A DNA stretch of 64,000 bases, taken from the NCBI RefSeq assembly GCF_010093815.1, contig NW_022985561.1:748045-812044 (forward strand), written 5' to 3'. The position numbers and the translations under genes were made by a program. Origin of the DNA: Pseudovirgaria hyperparasitica (lineage: Eukaryota > Ascomycota > Dothideomycetes > Acrospermales > Acrospermaceae). Of the stretch, positions 43,166 to 57,251 are shown in pieces; the first letter of the stretch is position 1, and every line of letters begins with the position of its first letter. The notes beneath the pieces are model-generated. The model saw only the letters and a list, made by a program, of their open reading frames with translations. It did not search any database and was not told where the DNA came from.

Positions 43166-45194
43166 GCTTGGATGGAAAAGGATTCTCGGACGATGAGCTC
43201 CCAGAAGACTGGACTACCTTGCGAAAGGTCGGAAATAGAAAGGTCGTAACGAAGAAGAAAGAAGATGTCGATGGTTGGGCAACGGTGCAAACGGCAATCT
43301 TGATGGTTTGCCCAGATGCGGTACGTGGACAGATATGTAAGGGTCAGCGCGCGTAAATGGCGCGAACAGTGTAGCTTTCGGTGAAGATGGCAGTCATCTG
43401 TGAATTGAAATGTTGTTTGCAAACTTAGCGCCGATAATTTCCTGAAAGCGGTATCTTCACAGACCTCCTCCACCTGCACTGTGCTCGCGCCAAATGACTA
43501 CATAATACAAGTCCTCGGACTGTGCCGCGTCCAGCGTGTGGTCATTATCAAATGTTGTTCTACTATACCGGAGCATCATGAATTTTCCCTTGTCTGTGGT
43601 CAATCACTTGACATGCCAGTCAGAGCAATGAACTTAGACTCTTCGACTTCATCCACCCGACTCCTCTCACGCGTTTACCAGCACAGCACAGCACAGTATT
43701 CGTTGGCTTGAGCCTAAACTGCTTAGAAATTCGACTTTGGCCTGACTTTTACAACCTGATCGATTTCGGCGTTGTGGAGACCGAGGGTAACTGTAGTAAG
43801 GCGATCTAAGACCAGGGGCAGGTGGATTTTCACGACTTGCCAGAGACTATTGGGAGAAAAGTACTGATGAGAATAGCCAGGAGAAGTGCCTCGATAGCTC
43901 TATAGCCTAGTTGCTATGTAGAGTTACACAAGCACATGAAGATCGCTAATGCAGCAGTGCTCTGAGAGCCTCTACTCGGATAGCGATAAAACTTCTGAGT
44001 GCTTGACCAATGATCAGACGAGTCGGTAGTGCCCAAGTACAAAGACAACGGTGTGCGAGCCGACAGCGCCCCCAAACTAGCATTCCACAATTCATTGAAG
44101 CTCATACATGAATCTCTGATTCCTACACCAATGTCGTATGTTGTTCATTGGAGTAGTCCTTGGTAGGTTGTCAAGAGTACAAACACAAATTTGCAGCTCA
44201 TCATTCATCTTGTAGGGCTCCTATGTGCTAGGGCTACAGCGACTACGAAAGTCTAGTATTCAAAATGGTTCCCAGGGGATAAGATAAAGGGCGTGGGCAG
44301 AAATTCTTTATGACACAACATCAGTTCAAGATTCCGGATCCGACTTCTCTTCTGTTATTTGCCATGTCTGTTGGTAAGGGGTGGGATACTGCCAGGCAAT
44401 CGAAGTTCGACAGTGAGCCATACTTATATGCAATGAAGCAAATTGTGAAAGATTGCTACTCTTGAGTTCGTGAAAAACAATCGTGTGAGTGGTGTTGGGG
44501 AATGGGGCAGCATATGACACCTGATCAACCGGCCACTCCGTTATGCATTCATTCATCGGTACCCAGAAAGCGAGGACTAACACTACTTCAGCGCAGCACA
44601 TGATCTGGTAAAGATCTACGTGACTATTGCATGAATGGCGATAGGTAGCTATTGCCATGTGATCCGGAATAAATTGCACTCGTAAATATCATGCGTCTCA
44701 ATGGCTTGTAACACTAAAGTAGGTTCACACCATGCACGTAGATATATAGCACGGATGAGCTGGCTGATTGAATGGCACTAGGATACTATGTCTACATAGA
44801 CTTGACTTCTAGACAAGGTGCCCTGGTAGCTTCTAGTAGTTTGAACGACTCGAACCATGATACATGAGTTCTACTTCACATCTACATTCACTCTCTGCCT
44901 CTTCTTCTCTCCTTTTCCTTATCCTCTCCTACCATTATCTCTACCCTCTAGTTCTGCCGGGTCCTTCTTAGGTCACGGGAGTAGGGCCAAGGAACACACA
45001 AATATTCAGTACACTACCATGTGAGAAAAGATCCCCACATCGTTTTGGCCATTCAGTTTGGAAAGGCAAAGTAACATATGAAAGTCTCTAATGCTTATGG
45101 TGGATAAAGCAACTGAACTGACGCACACAATAAACGATCACCAACATGACTATCAACTCATAGTGGTCAAGATAACTATGCCACACGTAGTCAA
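43166..45194. other. Intergenic between the duplicated kinases
   Basis: No gene in 2 kb. No remnant of a third kinase was seen on either strand. Confidence 0.5.
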
Positions 45195-46669
45195 TCATTC
45201 CGTAACCCAAGGATGCCGAGATACCTCCCGCGCAGTCAACCGTTCCGCAGGATCATACCGAAGGAGCTTTTCTAGCAGGTCCACAAAGCCCTCAAGCTCC
45301 TCCGGGGGCGTTATATGTTTACTGAAGTCCATTGAGAGAGTGTCCCAATCCCAGAACAAGTGACCCTTCAATCTAGATCCGATCGACGAAGACTCGTTCG
45401 TTCTACTCTCAGGGTCACCAGTCTGCTCTGGCCTATTGTCTGAATCCATTTCATCCGTAAAGCACTCTCGTCGCGCCTTCCAAGTCGTTGACCACCATGG
45501 TTCTGGTAGCTTGCCGAGCATTAGTACCAGGTGGTATAGATATTCGTCGATTTCCCCGGAATCGAGAATGTTGATTGGGCGCACCCCAGCACGCATTTCG
45601 AAGAGAGTGACTCCTAGAGCCCAGAGATCGCACCCGACACTAACACGTTTATCGAGGACTAGCTCTGGAGGGCAGTACATTGGTGGTAATCCGATATCAG
45701 GCGGCAGTGAAAGGATATCGAATGCTTCCCCAAAGTCAATTAGTCGGATGTGCTCTCCTATATAGCGTTTATCGACTTTTCCAAAGTCAATCGGGTAAAC
45801 CAGATATTGGGGAGCAGTGTCTCTGTTGTGCTTCTCTTCAGTGGCCGTAATTACTGGATTGCGTTGCGGCTCGCCTAGAGCTTGGAATACTTCGGCTTCC
45901 GAAAGACCGTCAATTCCTTCTAGCTGAAACAAGATATTTTTGGCTGTCAAGTCTGTCCCGTTTATGAGTAAATGAATGATCTTTGAAAGGTTCAAAAGAA
46001 AGATTCCTTACCACCATGACAGATCCCGTTGCGGTGAAGGCAGGCCAGTGCCTGTGATATCTCTAAGACAACCCGTTTCAAGTCGACGATAGACTGTGCT
46101 GTATTTCTCGTATCTTCCAGAGCAAGCGGGACAGGTGGTCCTAGGAGAGGATACACAAAGCAGAAGTGATTTCCGTTAGGGCTCCTCTGCTCGAAGAAGT
46201 CGATCGCAATGCAGATATGGTTATTCGCCAATTCCTCCTCCGGGATGCGTTTGAGTAGTTCCATGGCCTTTAATTCCCCACAGTCGTCAGTAAGTTCAGC
46301 CATTAGGACTTTGACGGCTACGTAGTGGGGGGTCTCGTGTCGTAAGTCTCGACAAAGCCAAACATTGCCAAAACCTCCGTTGCCCAACTTATGAATCACA
46401 CGGTATCGATCACCATACAGCGTGTTGCCGAGTTCAATAGGGCAGTGACCTCCTTCATTGTAGTCATAGATCGCTTCTAAACGGCTAGGATTCATATCCA
46501 GCAAAAGTTCGGATTCTGGATCGAAATCGACTGGTTTCTGATCATCCACGCTGGGTGTCTCGCGGTCTGTCCGAGTGTCGTCATGGATCTGGTCATCGGT
46601 AATCTCATTGGTTTCAGCATCTTTCACAATGCGTTCTCTCCTTGCCTTTGAGTCACTGTCCATTTTCAC
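45195..46669 (-). CDS. SRPK-like protein kinase, tandem copy 2
   Basis: Two exons, 46669-46012 and 45952-45195 (471 residues). Same plan as copy 1: K-L-G-N-G-G-F-G-N-V-W, V-A-V-K (K120), C-H-G-D-L-T-A-K-N (D220), L-I-D-F-G-E-A-F, C-D-L-W-A-L-G and K-L-P-E-P-W-W-S. The intron splits the same codon (G of the H-G-D aspartate) and both second exons are exactly 758 nt. The N-terminal tail is unrelated to that of copy 1: short, polar and acidic. All catalytic residues are kept, so both kinases look active. Protein identity by eye is moderate, which suggests an old duplication. The second codon-3 ATG is an alternative start. Confidence 0.9.
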
Positions 46670-47670
46670 CCTTCGCAGTTCTAGATCAATCCAATGCGAG
46701 TTTCTGGTGTTGCATACTTGGTTTGATCAGATCAGGGATAGAAGCTGGAATCGCCCGAGTCCGCGGGTGTTGAAGAGCAGATTATCCAGACGTGGAATAA
46801 GCTGCAAAAACGGGAACAGGCGTACAGTTTTGGAGATCTGAATGAAAACCTTGGGCGACAGCACCTTAGATATCAAGATATCAGCTCAGTCTCGAAAGCA
46901 GCACAACCCAAAACAGCAATGGCGGTTAAATAAGGCTTATGATAGGATGGGTTTTGCTAAATCAACGTTCACTTATTCTAAGCGCCCGCGCCACCCGAAT
47001 CATAGCGCTAATCATTCCAGGTTAAGCGCTGGCTGGGTATACCTTGTATCACTCTGCCACTTCTAGTACTATGTTTCCTGAAACTGCATCTCGTTATCGT
47101 CAGCTTTATAATCGGCTCATAGATGCTCTGAACGTAGGCATTGCAGTAGATACATGAGCCAGCGTGCACGATGCCTAATGGCATGCGAGCTCTGGTCTCT
47201 GGATTGATGTTTTGCATTAGCCGCTCTGCAGCCGCCTAACGATACTATTTGGGCGTCTAGGTTCTCTGCAGTAAAAATGACGGGACCATGAGATATGGGG
47301 GATAATTGTAAACGTCGCTTTACTCCGTCGTCCTGACTAACGGACATGGATCATAGATTTTGGTGCTGTATCTATATTAGCATATCATGTAATGAATTCT
47401 ATCATCAAAATCGAAAGAGACAGACCCCCTGAGCCCCTTGGATTGAAGAGGCACAGGCAAGAGAGGGAAAGGATGAGGATGAAACATGAAGCATGACACT
47501 TAACGCATAAAGGCAAACATAGTAAAACATCGATAACAATTCCATGGCAGGTTTACGAGCCATGTCCATAGTCTACCTATCCGTCCCAAACACATCTATA
47601 CAGAAAGCACCCCCTCCACATTCCAACTCCATACTCCACTCCGCTCCACCACCCCAGTCCCATCCCACCC
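46670..47670. other. Intergenic, promoter of kinase 2
   Basis: No gene seen. It also holds the 3' flank of the Dhr1 gene. Confidence 0.5.
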
Positions 47671-50600
47671 CTAAACCTCCCTCTCAAAAACCCACCCCTT
47701 GCCCTTCATCTTACACTGTACAACACGCCTCAAGCCCAAAGGCCATCCCAGCCCCGCACTCCCCTCGCCCTGCGCCCCCGGCACAACACTCATCCGCACC
47801 GTAACCTCTCTCCTCTCCACACCCCCTTCACTAGGCAGATCCACAACCTTACTGCCCACGTCAGGCTTACTGTAGCGCGCGAGCGGCGAGCCGCGCGCAA
47901 TCAGAGCCAGCTCGTCTCGCGTCAGCGGAGTCAAGGGATGCATGCGGGTCTTGGGCACGACGTCGGTGTGGATGGTGGAGGATGCGGAGCGCTGAAGACG
48001 GGCGTAGACGATGAAGATGGGGAGGTTGAACATGGGGGCGGATTTTGAGGATGCGGAGCGGGCGAGGAGGGAGGAAGGGTGGAGATATACGAAAGGAGAG
48101 GAGTCTGCGCTTTTGGTGGGGAAGAGAGGGGTGTATGGGACGTCGATGGCGCGTTTGGGGGTTTGCGTGATGCTGGATAGACTGGCGTCTGGGGTGGGTG
48201 CGAGGTCAGCGCGGATGGCAACTTGGTCGATGAAGCCGGCGGCGCATATAAGCCTCAGTGAGTTGACTTCTTTTGCTGTCGGCGGGTTGAGCGGCTTGTC
48301 GGTGGCCGGGAGGGAGCCGGGATAGTGTGTGCGGATGATGTGAGAGAGTTGGGAACGCAGTTGTGAGGCTTCTTGGAGTGCTTTGTAGCGTAGGAAATGC
48401 GCGTCGCAGAACTCTTCGGCGCCGTGGCTTTCTGACGATGCGGCAGCGAAAAGGAAGCCTCCCAGTGCTCGCAACAGCTTTATACAATCAGCAGAGCGGT
48501 CCTCTGCGGATGTCAATATGGAATGCGCCTTGCGGTAGCGCCTCATCACTTGTGCTCTCTCAGAGTCCGCTAGATTATCTTCGTTGGTTCTGACTCTGTT
48601 CGGATCGTCAGACATATGTGGAGGTAGGTTCAGTTGGTTCTCCTGGATAAACACCTCGGGTATCGACAACGCAGCGACCAAGGCAATGGCCTGCGCGGTC
48701 AAATTGTTGCCTTGGCCCATCACAAGCATACGCGAGAACCTAGGATTGAGAGGATACAGCGAGAGCTGGCGGCCGAGCTTGGTGATCTTACCATCAAGAG
48801 CTGTTGCACCCAGATACGCAAGCAGCTTTTCTGCCTTGGCGAGACCAGCTCGATCAGGCGGAGTTGGGAACGGGAAGTTGACAATGTGCTGCAGATCCAT
48901 GGCCTTGAGCTGAAGGACTATGCCCTCGATTGGCGTGCGTAGCAGTTCTGGCAGCGCATGTTCCTGAAAGTCTCGTTCGTAGACGGCAGATGAGTAAAGG
49001 CGATAGCAATGTCCTGGACCTGTTCGTCCAGCACGGCCGGCTCTCTGGCTCGCACTAGCTTTGCTGATCCAGCCAATCTCAAAACTCTGAACATTTGTTT
49101 CTTCGTCATATGTTCTCTCTTTGGCTCGCCCGCAATCAAAAACATATCGGATGCCAGGTATCGTCAGACTGGTCTCTGCAACGTTCGTGGCTAGTATGAT
49201 TGCTCGTGAGCCCGCAGGAGGGTCTTCGAATACGCGCATCTGTTGATTTGTAGGGAGCTGCGAATAGAGTGGCAGGATATGTGCCTTTGTAATCGTCCCG
49301 TCCGGCTCCTCGCCAATATCGAATTCTTTGTCCTCGTCGTCATCAAGACCCCGAATCTCTGCCTCGTCATCGTCAGAACCGTCATCGTCTTCAAAGTCTG
49401 CCTGTCCACCCCCTAAATCGATATCTTCCGTCTCGAGCGATGCTTCCGTTGCTGCCACTCGGACACGAGCATGACTAGTACTGCTTTCTTCCGTCGAAGG
49501 AAATGCTTCTCTTAGCCTTTTCGCCAGCGCCATTATCTCATTCTGGCCGGTGAGGAATACAAGTATGCCTCCTTTTGGAAGTTTCTTGTGTCCCCGTGAG
49601 ACCTTTTGGAAAGCCTCCTCGACGTAGTCTCTGTTAGTTCTGCGCGAGAAGTGCTCTGTGACGGGATACTGACGACCCTCAGCCTGTATCAATGGTGGAG
49701 ATGCATGTCTGAAGAGCTTTCGATTCTCGGTGAAGTCTGCTATTCGCAAAGTAGCAGACATGATGACGAGTTTCAGCGGTCTGTTCTTTGCGTCTTCCTT
49801 GGCCATGTCTGCTCTCAGGTCCACGATTCTGCTCAGCAACCCAATCAGAATGTCCGTGTTGACACTCCTCTCGTGGGCCTCATCAATGACGACAGCCGAA
49901 TATTTGGTGAGCAAAAAGTCTTGTGCAACTTCCCGTAAGAGCACACCGTCCGTCATGAACTTAATGGCAGTCTTTTCAGTGACTGAGGCGTCGAAGCGGA
50001 TCTGATGGGCCACTCGGTCTGCTTGGTCGCCCAATTCTACGGCCACACGTTTTGCCATGCTCACAGCTGCGACTCGTCGTGGCTGAGTGACGCCAATCAT
50101 TCCAGGTGTTGGTCCGCCCTTGGCGCCATATCCAGACTCAAAGAGGAACTGCGGGACCTGTGTTGTTTTACCGCTACCGGTCGCTCCCCATATGACCACA
50201 ACATCATTGCTGTGTATCGCTTCCATGATCTTCTGTTCCTCTGCTACAACCGGTAGAGCCGCACGCGCTTCTTGTATAGTGGGCGACCGGTTGACCGGAA
50301 CAGCATATGCTTTGCGCTCGATTTTCGTGGGTTGAAGCTCTTGAGGTAGAGGGTCAGATTCGACAGGACGCGGAGTAAAGTTGCTTGGTCTTGGGAGTGC
50401 TGGGAGTGAGCTTGATGCTTGATCATCAGACCTTGCTGAAGGGGTGAAGCCGACGGCCGCATTTCTTGCTTGATCTGCCCATGCCTTGAACGCGGAGGTC
50501 CTCGCTTTTTTCGCGACTTTTTCATCCTCGTTGGGGCTGGTGGCGTCACTTTCGTCCCCTTCAGACTCGTCCTCGCTCTCGTCAAACCCTTCGTCGTCAG

Positions 50601-51482
50601 TATCAGAGCCAGACGAGCTCTCATCTTCTTTGTCCTCATTCGGGTATTCTTCCACCGGTACTCCTCCATCCTCATCCTCATCTTCGTCTTCGTTTTCATC
50701 CTCGTCGTTCGAACTGAATCCCTCCCACGGCACTTCCTCCGGCGCCGGTCTCTGAATATACGCCGACACAGGAACCCCTTTCCCACGCTTCCTCTTCTTG
50801 ATCATCGGCTTTCCGTCCGCGTCTAGTTCGAGCGGTCTCTTCAGTCCACCCCCGAAAGCGCCCGCCTCTTTTGCTACGACCTCAGCCTCCCGATCCGAGC
50901 CTTTCATACCACCAGCTGGCTTCTCGGCCTCTTCATGATCATCGTCACCACCGTCATCATCCGAGCCATCATCACCACTGCCATCATCCTCCCTCGCCTG
51001 AACAAAAAGCAGCTCTTCATTCTTCTCTACATTGATCCCGAGTCTTCTCTCGCGCGCCGCCCTGCTCAGCGCCTCTCTCTTCGTATCCCTACCACGGCCC
51101 AGATTCTTCGCGCTTCGGTAAAGACTCGTGTCGACCCTAGTCTTCTCCAATTGGCGCACAAGTGCCTGATTCTGTTCCTTGCGTAGTTTGTTGTCCTACG
51201 ACACTGTCAGCCAAACTCTACAGTAATTGTGCAACGCAGGCCAGGAAAGCATATACGCACAATGAACTTCTCCAGCCGCTTTCGCTTCTTGCCCGTTACT
51301 TGGCCGCCGTTATCGTCGATTAGCCGGCTCAATTCATGCTTCTTCTGCGCTCTGGCTTTCTGGTCTGCGGGGAGGAGTTCGAGGGTGTTGGAGTCAGGTT
51401 CTTGTGCGGCTTGGGGTTTGCTGCCTTGCTCTTCTCGCGCGCGCACCCTGTGCTTGCGTTGGCGTGGTTTGTATGGTGCCAT
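47671..51482 (-). CDS. dhr1: DEAH-box RNA helicase Dhr1/Ecm16 (DHX37 type)
   Basis: Two exons, 51482-51261 and 51195-47671, with a 65-nt intron (1248 residues). Domains: basic N-terminus (K-P-R-Q-R-K-H-R), long Asp/Glu/Ser tracts (about 140-310), then the helicase core with G-A-T-G-S-G-K-T (411-418), D-E-A-H (512-515), S-A-T-L, an acidic insert in the second RecA lobe typical of Dhr1, and Q-R-A-G-R-A-G-R. HA2 and OB-fold regions follow. In yeast it unwinds U3 snoRNA from pre-18S rRNA in the nucleolar small-subunit processome. Acidic tracts and lobe-2 insert separate it from splicing DEAH helicases. Divergent from the Pac3 gene over 429 bp. Confidence 0.95.
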
Positions 51483-51911
51483 TAGGCTATGTGGTGCATG
51501 TGGACGTGGTAGCGGTGGTGGTGGTGGTGGTGGTAGTAGTAGTAGCGCAGGTCATGGATATAAAACCTCAACAATGCAAGACTTGCACAAGAGTACCAGA
51601 TTCACAGCAGAGAATATCTTCAAACAACCATGGTATCGTTGTCCATCACCCAAACAAACCGTAGATCATATTTTCCCAAAAATCCCCCCAAAAATTCCAC
51701 CACCCGCAGTTTCCCCGTCGGGGAACACCAACTTATCTCCGCAAGTCTTGGCCACCCAAGATATTTCCAAACCTAGGTATCAAATATATGCATACCCATA
51801 AGATAGCCCTATGAACAGCAGCAACAACCTAATACCAATTCCTCCGACACCACGACAATACAAAACCCTATTCTCTCTCTCGCTCCCCACTCGCCCCTCC
51901 ACAACCCAACA
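51483..51911. promoter_or_regulatory. Bidirectional promoter, dhr1 and Pac3 gene
   Basis: A 429-bp spacer between two divergent start codons, with a GTG/GTA simple repeat at about 51510-51544 on the helicase side and a CT-rich leader on the Pac3 side. Confidence 0.5.
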
Positions 51912-52604
51912 ATGACAACCCCAACACCCACACCCACCGACTCCCCCTTCCAAACCCCCCTCACACCCTACCCAGCCCGAACCCTTACCTCAACAGCCAC
52001 AATCGCAAACACACCCACCGTCTGCACACGCATCGACTTTGCCGATCGAATCCTGCTCACAATCTCACAGGAAGGCCGGTTGGCGTACTGGGTATGTCGA
52101 TCACAACCCCTCCCTCCCCCTCCCCCTCCCTGAACACATCCCTCCTTCTTCCCTCTCCGACCAAACCACATATAGGATTCAATTAACCAATGACTAACTA
52201 ACATAAACAAAAAACAGCTCCAAACCCCACTCATAACACCAACACCAGATCCAGACCCATCCTTCTCCTCGAGTCTCTTACCTTCTTCCAACACCGACAA
52301 CGACGACAGCAATAACAGCAATAACCTCCTCCCTCCAACACACCTTACGCCAACGTCCCTCCTCGGCACACCACCGGCATACCTCTCTACATTCGCACAA
52401 ACGCTCTGTGCCAAGACTGGGGGCTTGATACTCGAGGCCGCGGCAGCGCAGAGTAACAAGACGGAGCATCGACCGCTCATACTAGGCGTCGGGTTTGCGG
52501 GGGCCATGTTGAAGGAGTTACAACAGTCGCAGACTTCGAGTGGACAGAGTAATAGTAGTAGGTTGTTTGGAGAGTTGGTAGGGCTTGTGCTAGGCGTGCT
52601 GTGA
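51912..52604 (+). CDS. Proteasome assembly chaperone 3 (Pac3/Poc3-like)
   Basis: Two exons, 51912-52091 and 52218-52604; 188 residues. The N-terminus is Thr/Pro-rich. The strand order V-C-T-R-I-D-F-A-D-R-I-L-L-T-I-S-Q-E-G-R-L-A-Y-W and the later H-L-T-P-T-S-L-L-G-T-P-P fit Pac3, which with Pac4 guides alpha-ring assembly of the 20S proteasome. The C-terminal P-L-I-L-G-V-G-F-A-G-A-M-L and final hydrophobic helix also agree. A Pro/Ser/Asn/Asp-rich insert (about 62-88) is larger than in yeast. The 126-nt intron contains an unusually long C/T tract. The assignment rests on motifs by eye. Confidence 0.75.
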
Positions 52605-53028
52605 TGAGATTTGGACGGGACAATGGATGAGGGATGATGCATGATGCATGATGGATAATGAAGTCACTGAATACCCAGCCGTCATGTAGAAAAGAACTGC
52701 TTCACATATCTAAGCTACAATGTTTCATTGCGTACCAGTGATACTATCTTTGCCGCTCGCTTGTCATCACCACGTAACACATTCCACCGTCCAAACTAGT
52801 GCCCGGTTCGCCATTTTAGTCGGGAAAGTAGGAACTGGATCGCATAAAAAAAAAGGAGGGCGAAGTCTTTGGGCCGGGAGCCGATACATGCACAACCATT
52901 ATGCACATTGTCGGACCCATGACAACCGTGGTAATAGCTGGACGGCTGCTTTTCTATAACCGTACACGAGATGTGATCTAGAATAGTTCAGCAGATGTCA
53001 TGATTCATGTCTCGAGGGCACGTACAGC
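52605..53028. other. Intergenic, convergent gene ends
   Basis: 3' flanks of the Pac3 and actin genes; nothing else seen. Confidence 0.5.
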
Positions 53029-54586
<1,558 letters not shown>

Positions 54587-56080
54587 GGTGGATGATTATT
54601 AGGAGGTGGGTCGATAGGTAGGAATTCGACGTAGAAAACACAGGTGGGCTGTGCAGATAGGCAGTTAGCGTCTAGGCCGATTAGAGGATGTAATTGAGTG
54701 GTTGTTGAGTGGAATGGAAGATGATGAAGGGATCAGAAGTCAACAGTAATGGTCGTGGTTGAGACTTACAGAGATGATGCGAATTCGGAAGCGGAGCGGG
54801 TGGTGGGAAAGTGAAATGGACGGTTGAGGCGGAGAGAGGTTCGAGTTTCTCTGTGCGCAGGCGGGAGGGAGGCGAAAGAGTCGGTGCGTTGCTAAGTCAG
54901 CCCCTTGCCCAGGTTCTTTCCCTTTTGGGTGCAGTTGTGTGCAGTGTGTTGGGTTAGTTAGTAGTGTCACTATGTGTGTGTGTGCAGTGCAGTGCGGAGA
55001 GGATGTTTCTTGGGGGAGACCTTCACCGCAATCAGCTACAGTCAATCTGCCTTAAATATGGACGCTTTGTCAATTGGTTCACAAAGAGGCCTGATAGAAG
55101 ATGGCAAAGATGTTCTATGCTGCGCCGTCGTTGTAGTCGTGGGCAGCAAGGGTCCTTTTTATCTCTTTGTGTCTTCTCGTAGGCTGCAGCATTACTATGT
55201 ATAGCTGCTAAATGTTCCCAGTACACAGTACTGTACACGCGTCAAGCTCCTAATAGCGCCACGGCATGATGAATGTGAGGTGTAATCACGGCAAAGGAGA
55301 AGTATTTTCCGGTAGGCATCCCTATTTCGCTGTTTAACCTCTCAACAATGTCCCCTATTATCTCAGGGCTCGTCGTCGTCCTCTTCTCATCGTCCTTCTC
55401 CATAGCCTCCTCCTAGACAGGGACAGATCACACCAGGGACTGGTTGGGGGGGAGAATGTGGGTAAAGCTGGAGACAATCACAGTATCACACCGCCATCTG
55501 TGCAGTGGTGGAATGTGGTTGATGTTCTCCGCCGCAGCATAAAAAAGTGCGTGCGCCTGCATTTTTGGCGATGGCTGGGGTCACGTGAAATGAGGGGTAG
55601 CAGTGCCAAGCATACTGAGGGGCGGAGATGGTTGACATGGATCCTGGCCCAATCACGTGCTGGTGCTGTCTCTGCCTGTGTGGGAATCACCCATGCAACA
55701 ACAAACAGAAAGAATTATACAACTGCTCTCTGATATATAACAGACTTTGACTACTCCGCATCTTTACTCTACTATATAAAAAGCCTTGCTTGGAGGCCCG
55801 AGTCGTGTTACCCGTGCTTTGTCGCGTGGCTGGACCCTTATCCTTGCACCCCGTAGAAGCCCATGGTTCGTTCGCGAACATGCAGGAAGCTCTGACTTCA
55901 CTCCGCAGAGCTTTACCATGAAAATTACTGCAAGATGACTGCAATTCAACAACAACGCGCACTCTGTACGAATATCAGAACCACATCCGCATCGCAAAAT
56001 AGTCGTGCATCACTCATTGAACCCTACAAACCGTCTCATCCTCCCCACAGACCAGCACCTCCACCTCCACGAAACTCACC
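54587..56080. other. Divergent region between actin and fes1
   Basis: No CDS. Contains the actin leader and its intron, then C/T- and G/A-rich tracts typical of strong fungal promoters. Confidence 0.55.
54649..54769 (-). other. Intron in the actin 5' leader
   Basis: GTAAGT donor (54769) and a CTAACTGCC...GCACAG acceptor end (54649) frame 121 nt upstream of the actin ATG. Leader introns are common in highly expressed fungal actin genes. Confidence 0.6.
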
Positions 56081-56796
56081 ATGAACAACGACCCCAAACT
56101 CAACGACCTCCTCAAATGGTCCATCAACGCCAGCACCACCACCACCACCGGCGATGACAGCACGCCCCAAATTCAAGCCCCCAATGCCGAAGCCCTCGCC
56201 GCCCTCTTCGGCAACCGCAAATCCGACGCCCAACTGATGCAAGAAGCCATGCTTGTCATCAACTCGCAAGACCCCGTCGTCACGCCCGACGACCGCCTCA
56301 CCGCATTCGACAACTTCGAGCAGCTAGTCGAAAACCTCGACAACGCAAACAACATGGAGAATCTCGCGCTTTGGCCGCCGCTGTTGCGGCTGCTGGGCCA
56401 TGCGGAGCCGGATATGCGCATGTATGCTGCGTGGTGCGTGGGCACGGCCGTGCAGAATAATGGGAAGACGCAGGAGGCGGTGAGTTTTGTGGTTTCTTGC
56501 CATATTGTGTGCAAGTTTGTGAGTGAGCTGACGGGTTGTTGTAGCTGAGGAACAAGGGCAGCGACGGGCTCCCCGCGTTGCTAAACATGGCAGTCACCGA
56601 CACGGACAAATCCGTACGCAAGAAAGCCATCGGTGCGATATCATCCGCCACTCGAAACTACCAAGCCGGCCTCGACGCCGTGCAAGCAGCCCTGCCAAAA
56701 GATCTTGCCATTGAGCAGAAGCTGGATGCTGCAGATATGGACTCGGTCGATGTGTTGATAAATAAGCTGCGAGAGCACTCGGCACGACTGGAGTAA
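56081..56796 (+). CDS. fes1: Hsp70 nucleotide exchange factor Fes1
   Basis: Two exons, 56081-56479 and 56545-56796; 216 residues, the usual length. It opens with P-K-L-N-D-L-L-K-W-S-I-N, the family start, then armadillo-like helices: N-L-A-L-W-P-P-L-L-R-L-L, Y-A-A-W-C-V-G-T-A-V-Q-N-N, L-P-A-L-L-N-M-A and K-A-I-G-A-I-S-S-A-x-R-N. It speeds ADP release from cytosolic Hsp70 and helps clear misfolded proteins. A Thr run and Gly/Asp stretch (19-27) form a short linker. The 65-nt intron has a clean GTGAGT donor and falls after T-Q-E-A, restoring L-R-N-K-G. Confidence 0.95.
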
Positions 56797-57251
56797 GAAT
56801 GAAGGATGACCGGCATTTCCGCGGCGTTTTGGCGTTTACTGTGTAGAGGAGATACCGAAGGGGACCTGGCATATATCATCATTGCATAAACTATCACCAT
56901 AGACCTATCAACAATCGACCTGATCACTTAGATCACGTCTATATACCCACTTATTGCGAATCACTGTGCTCTAGAATGACTCATATTCGGCGAACAGCAA
57001 TCTTTCCACCCGAGGAATGCGATACTGTCATCAGTGTTCGTGGTATGTGCACAATGTACTTTTCAAGTTTTGTGTGTCACATGCCTTGTATCCGTGGAGT
57101 GGCGGGAGATGAGGAATGGAGCTTCTGACGTGAATAATTGAATATGTACGACTCGCTGTTGACAGATATATAGCGTTGTCAAACCTGGTACGGGAATGGC
57201 GGATTGCCCATACCACAGCCACAAGAACCTACCACAGCCGCAACCACCACC
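56797..57251. other. Intergenic
   Basis: No gene seen; between two plus-strand genes. Confidence 0.5.

Noticed and set aside
50470-50826. Plus-strand frames rich in Ser, Phe and Val opposite dhr1
   Set aside because: They mirror the Asp/Glu/Ser tracts of the helicase N-terminus.
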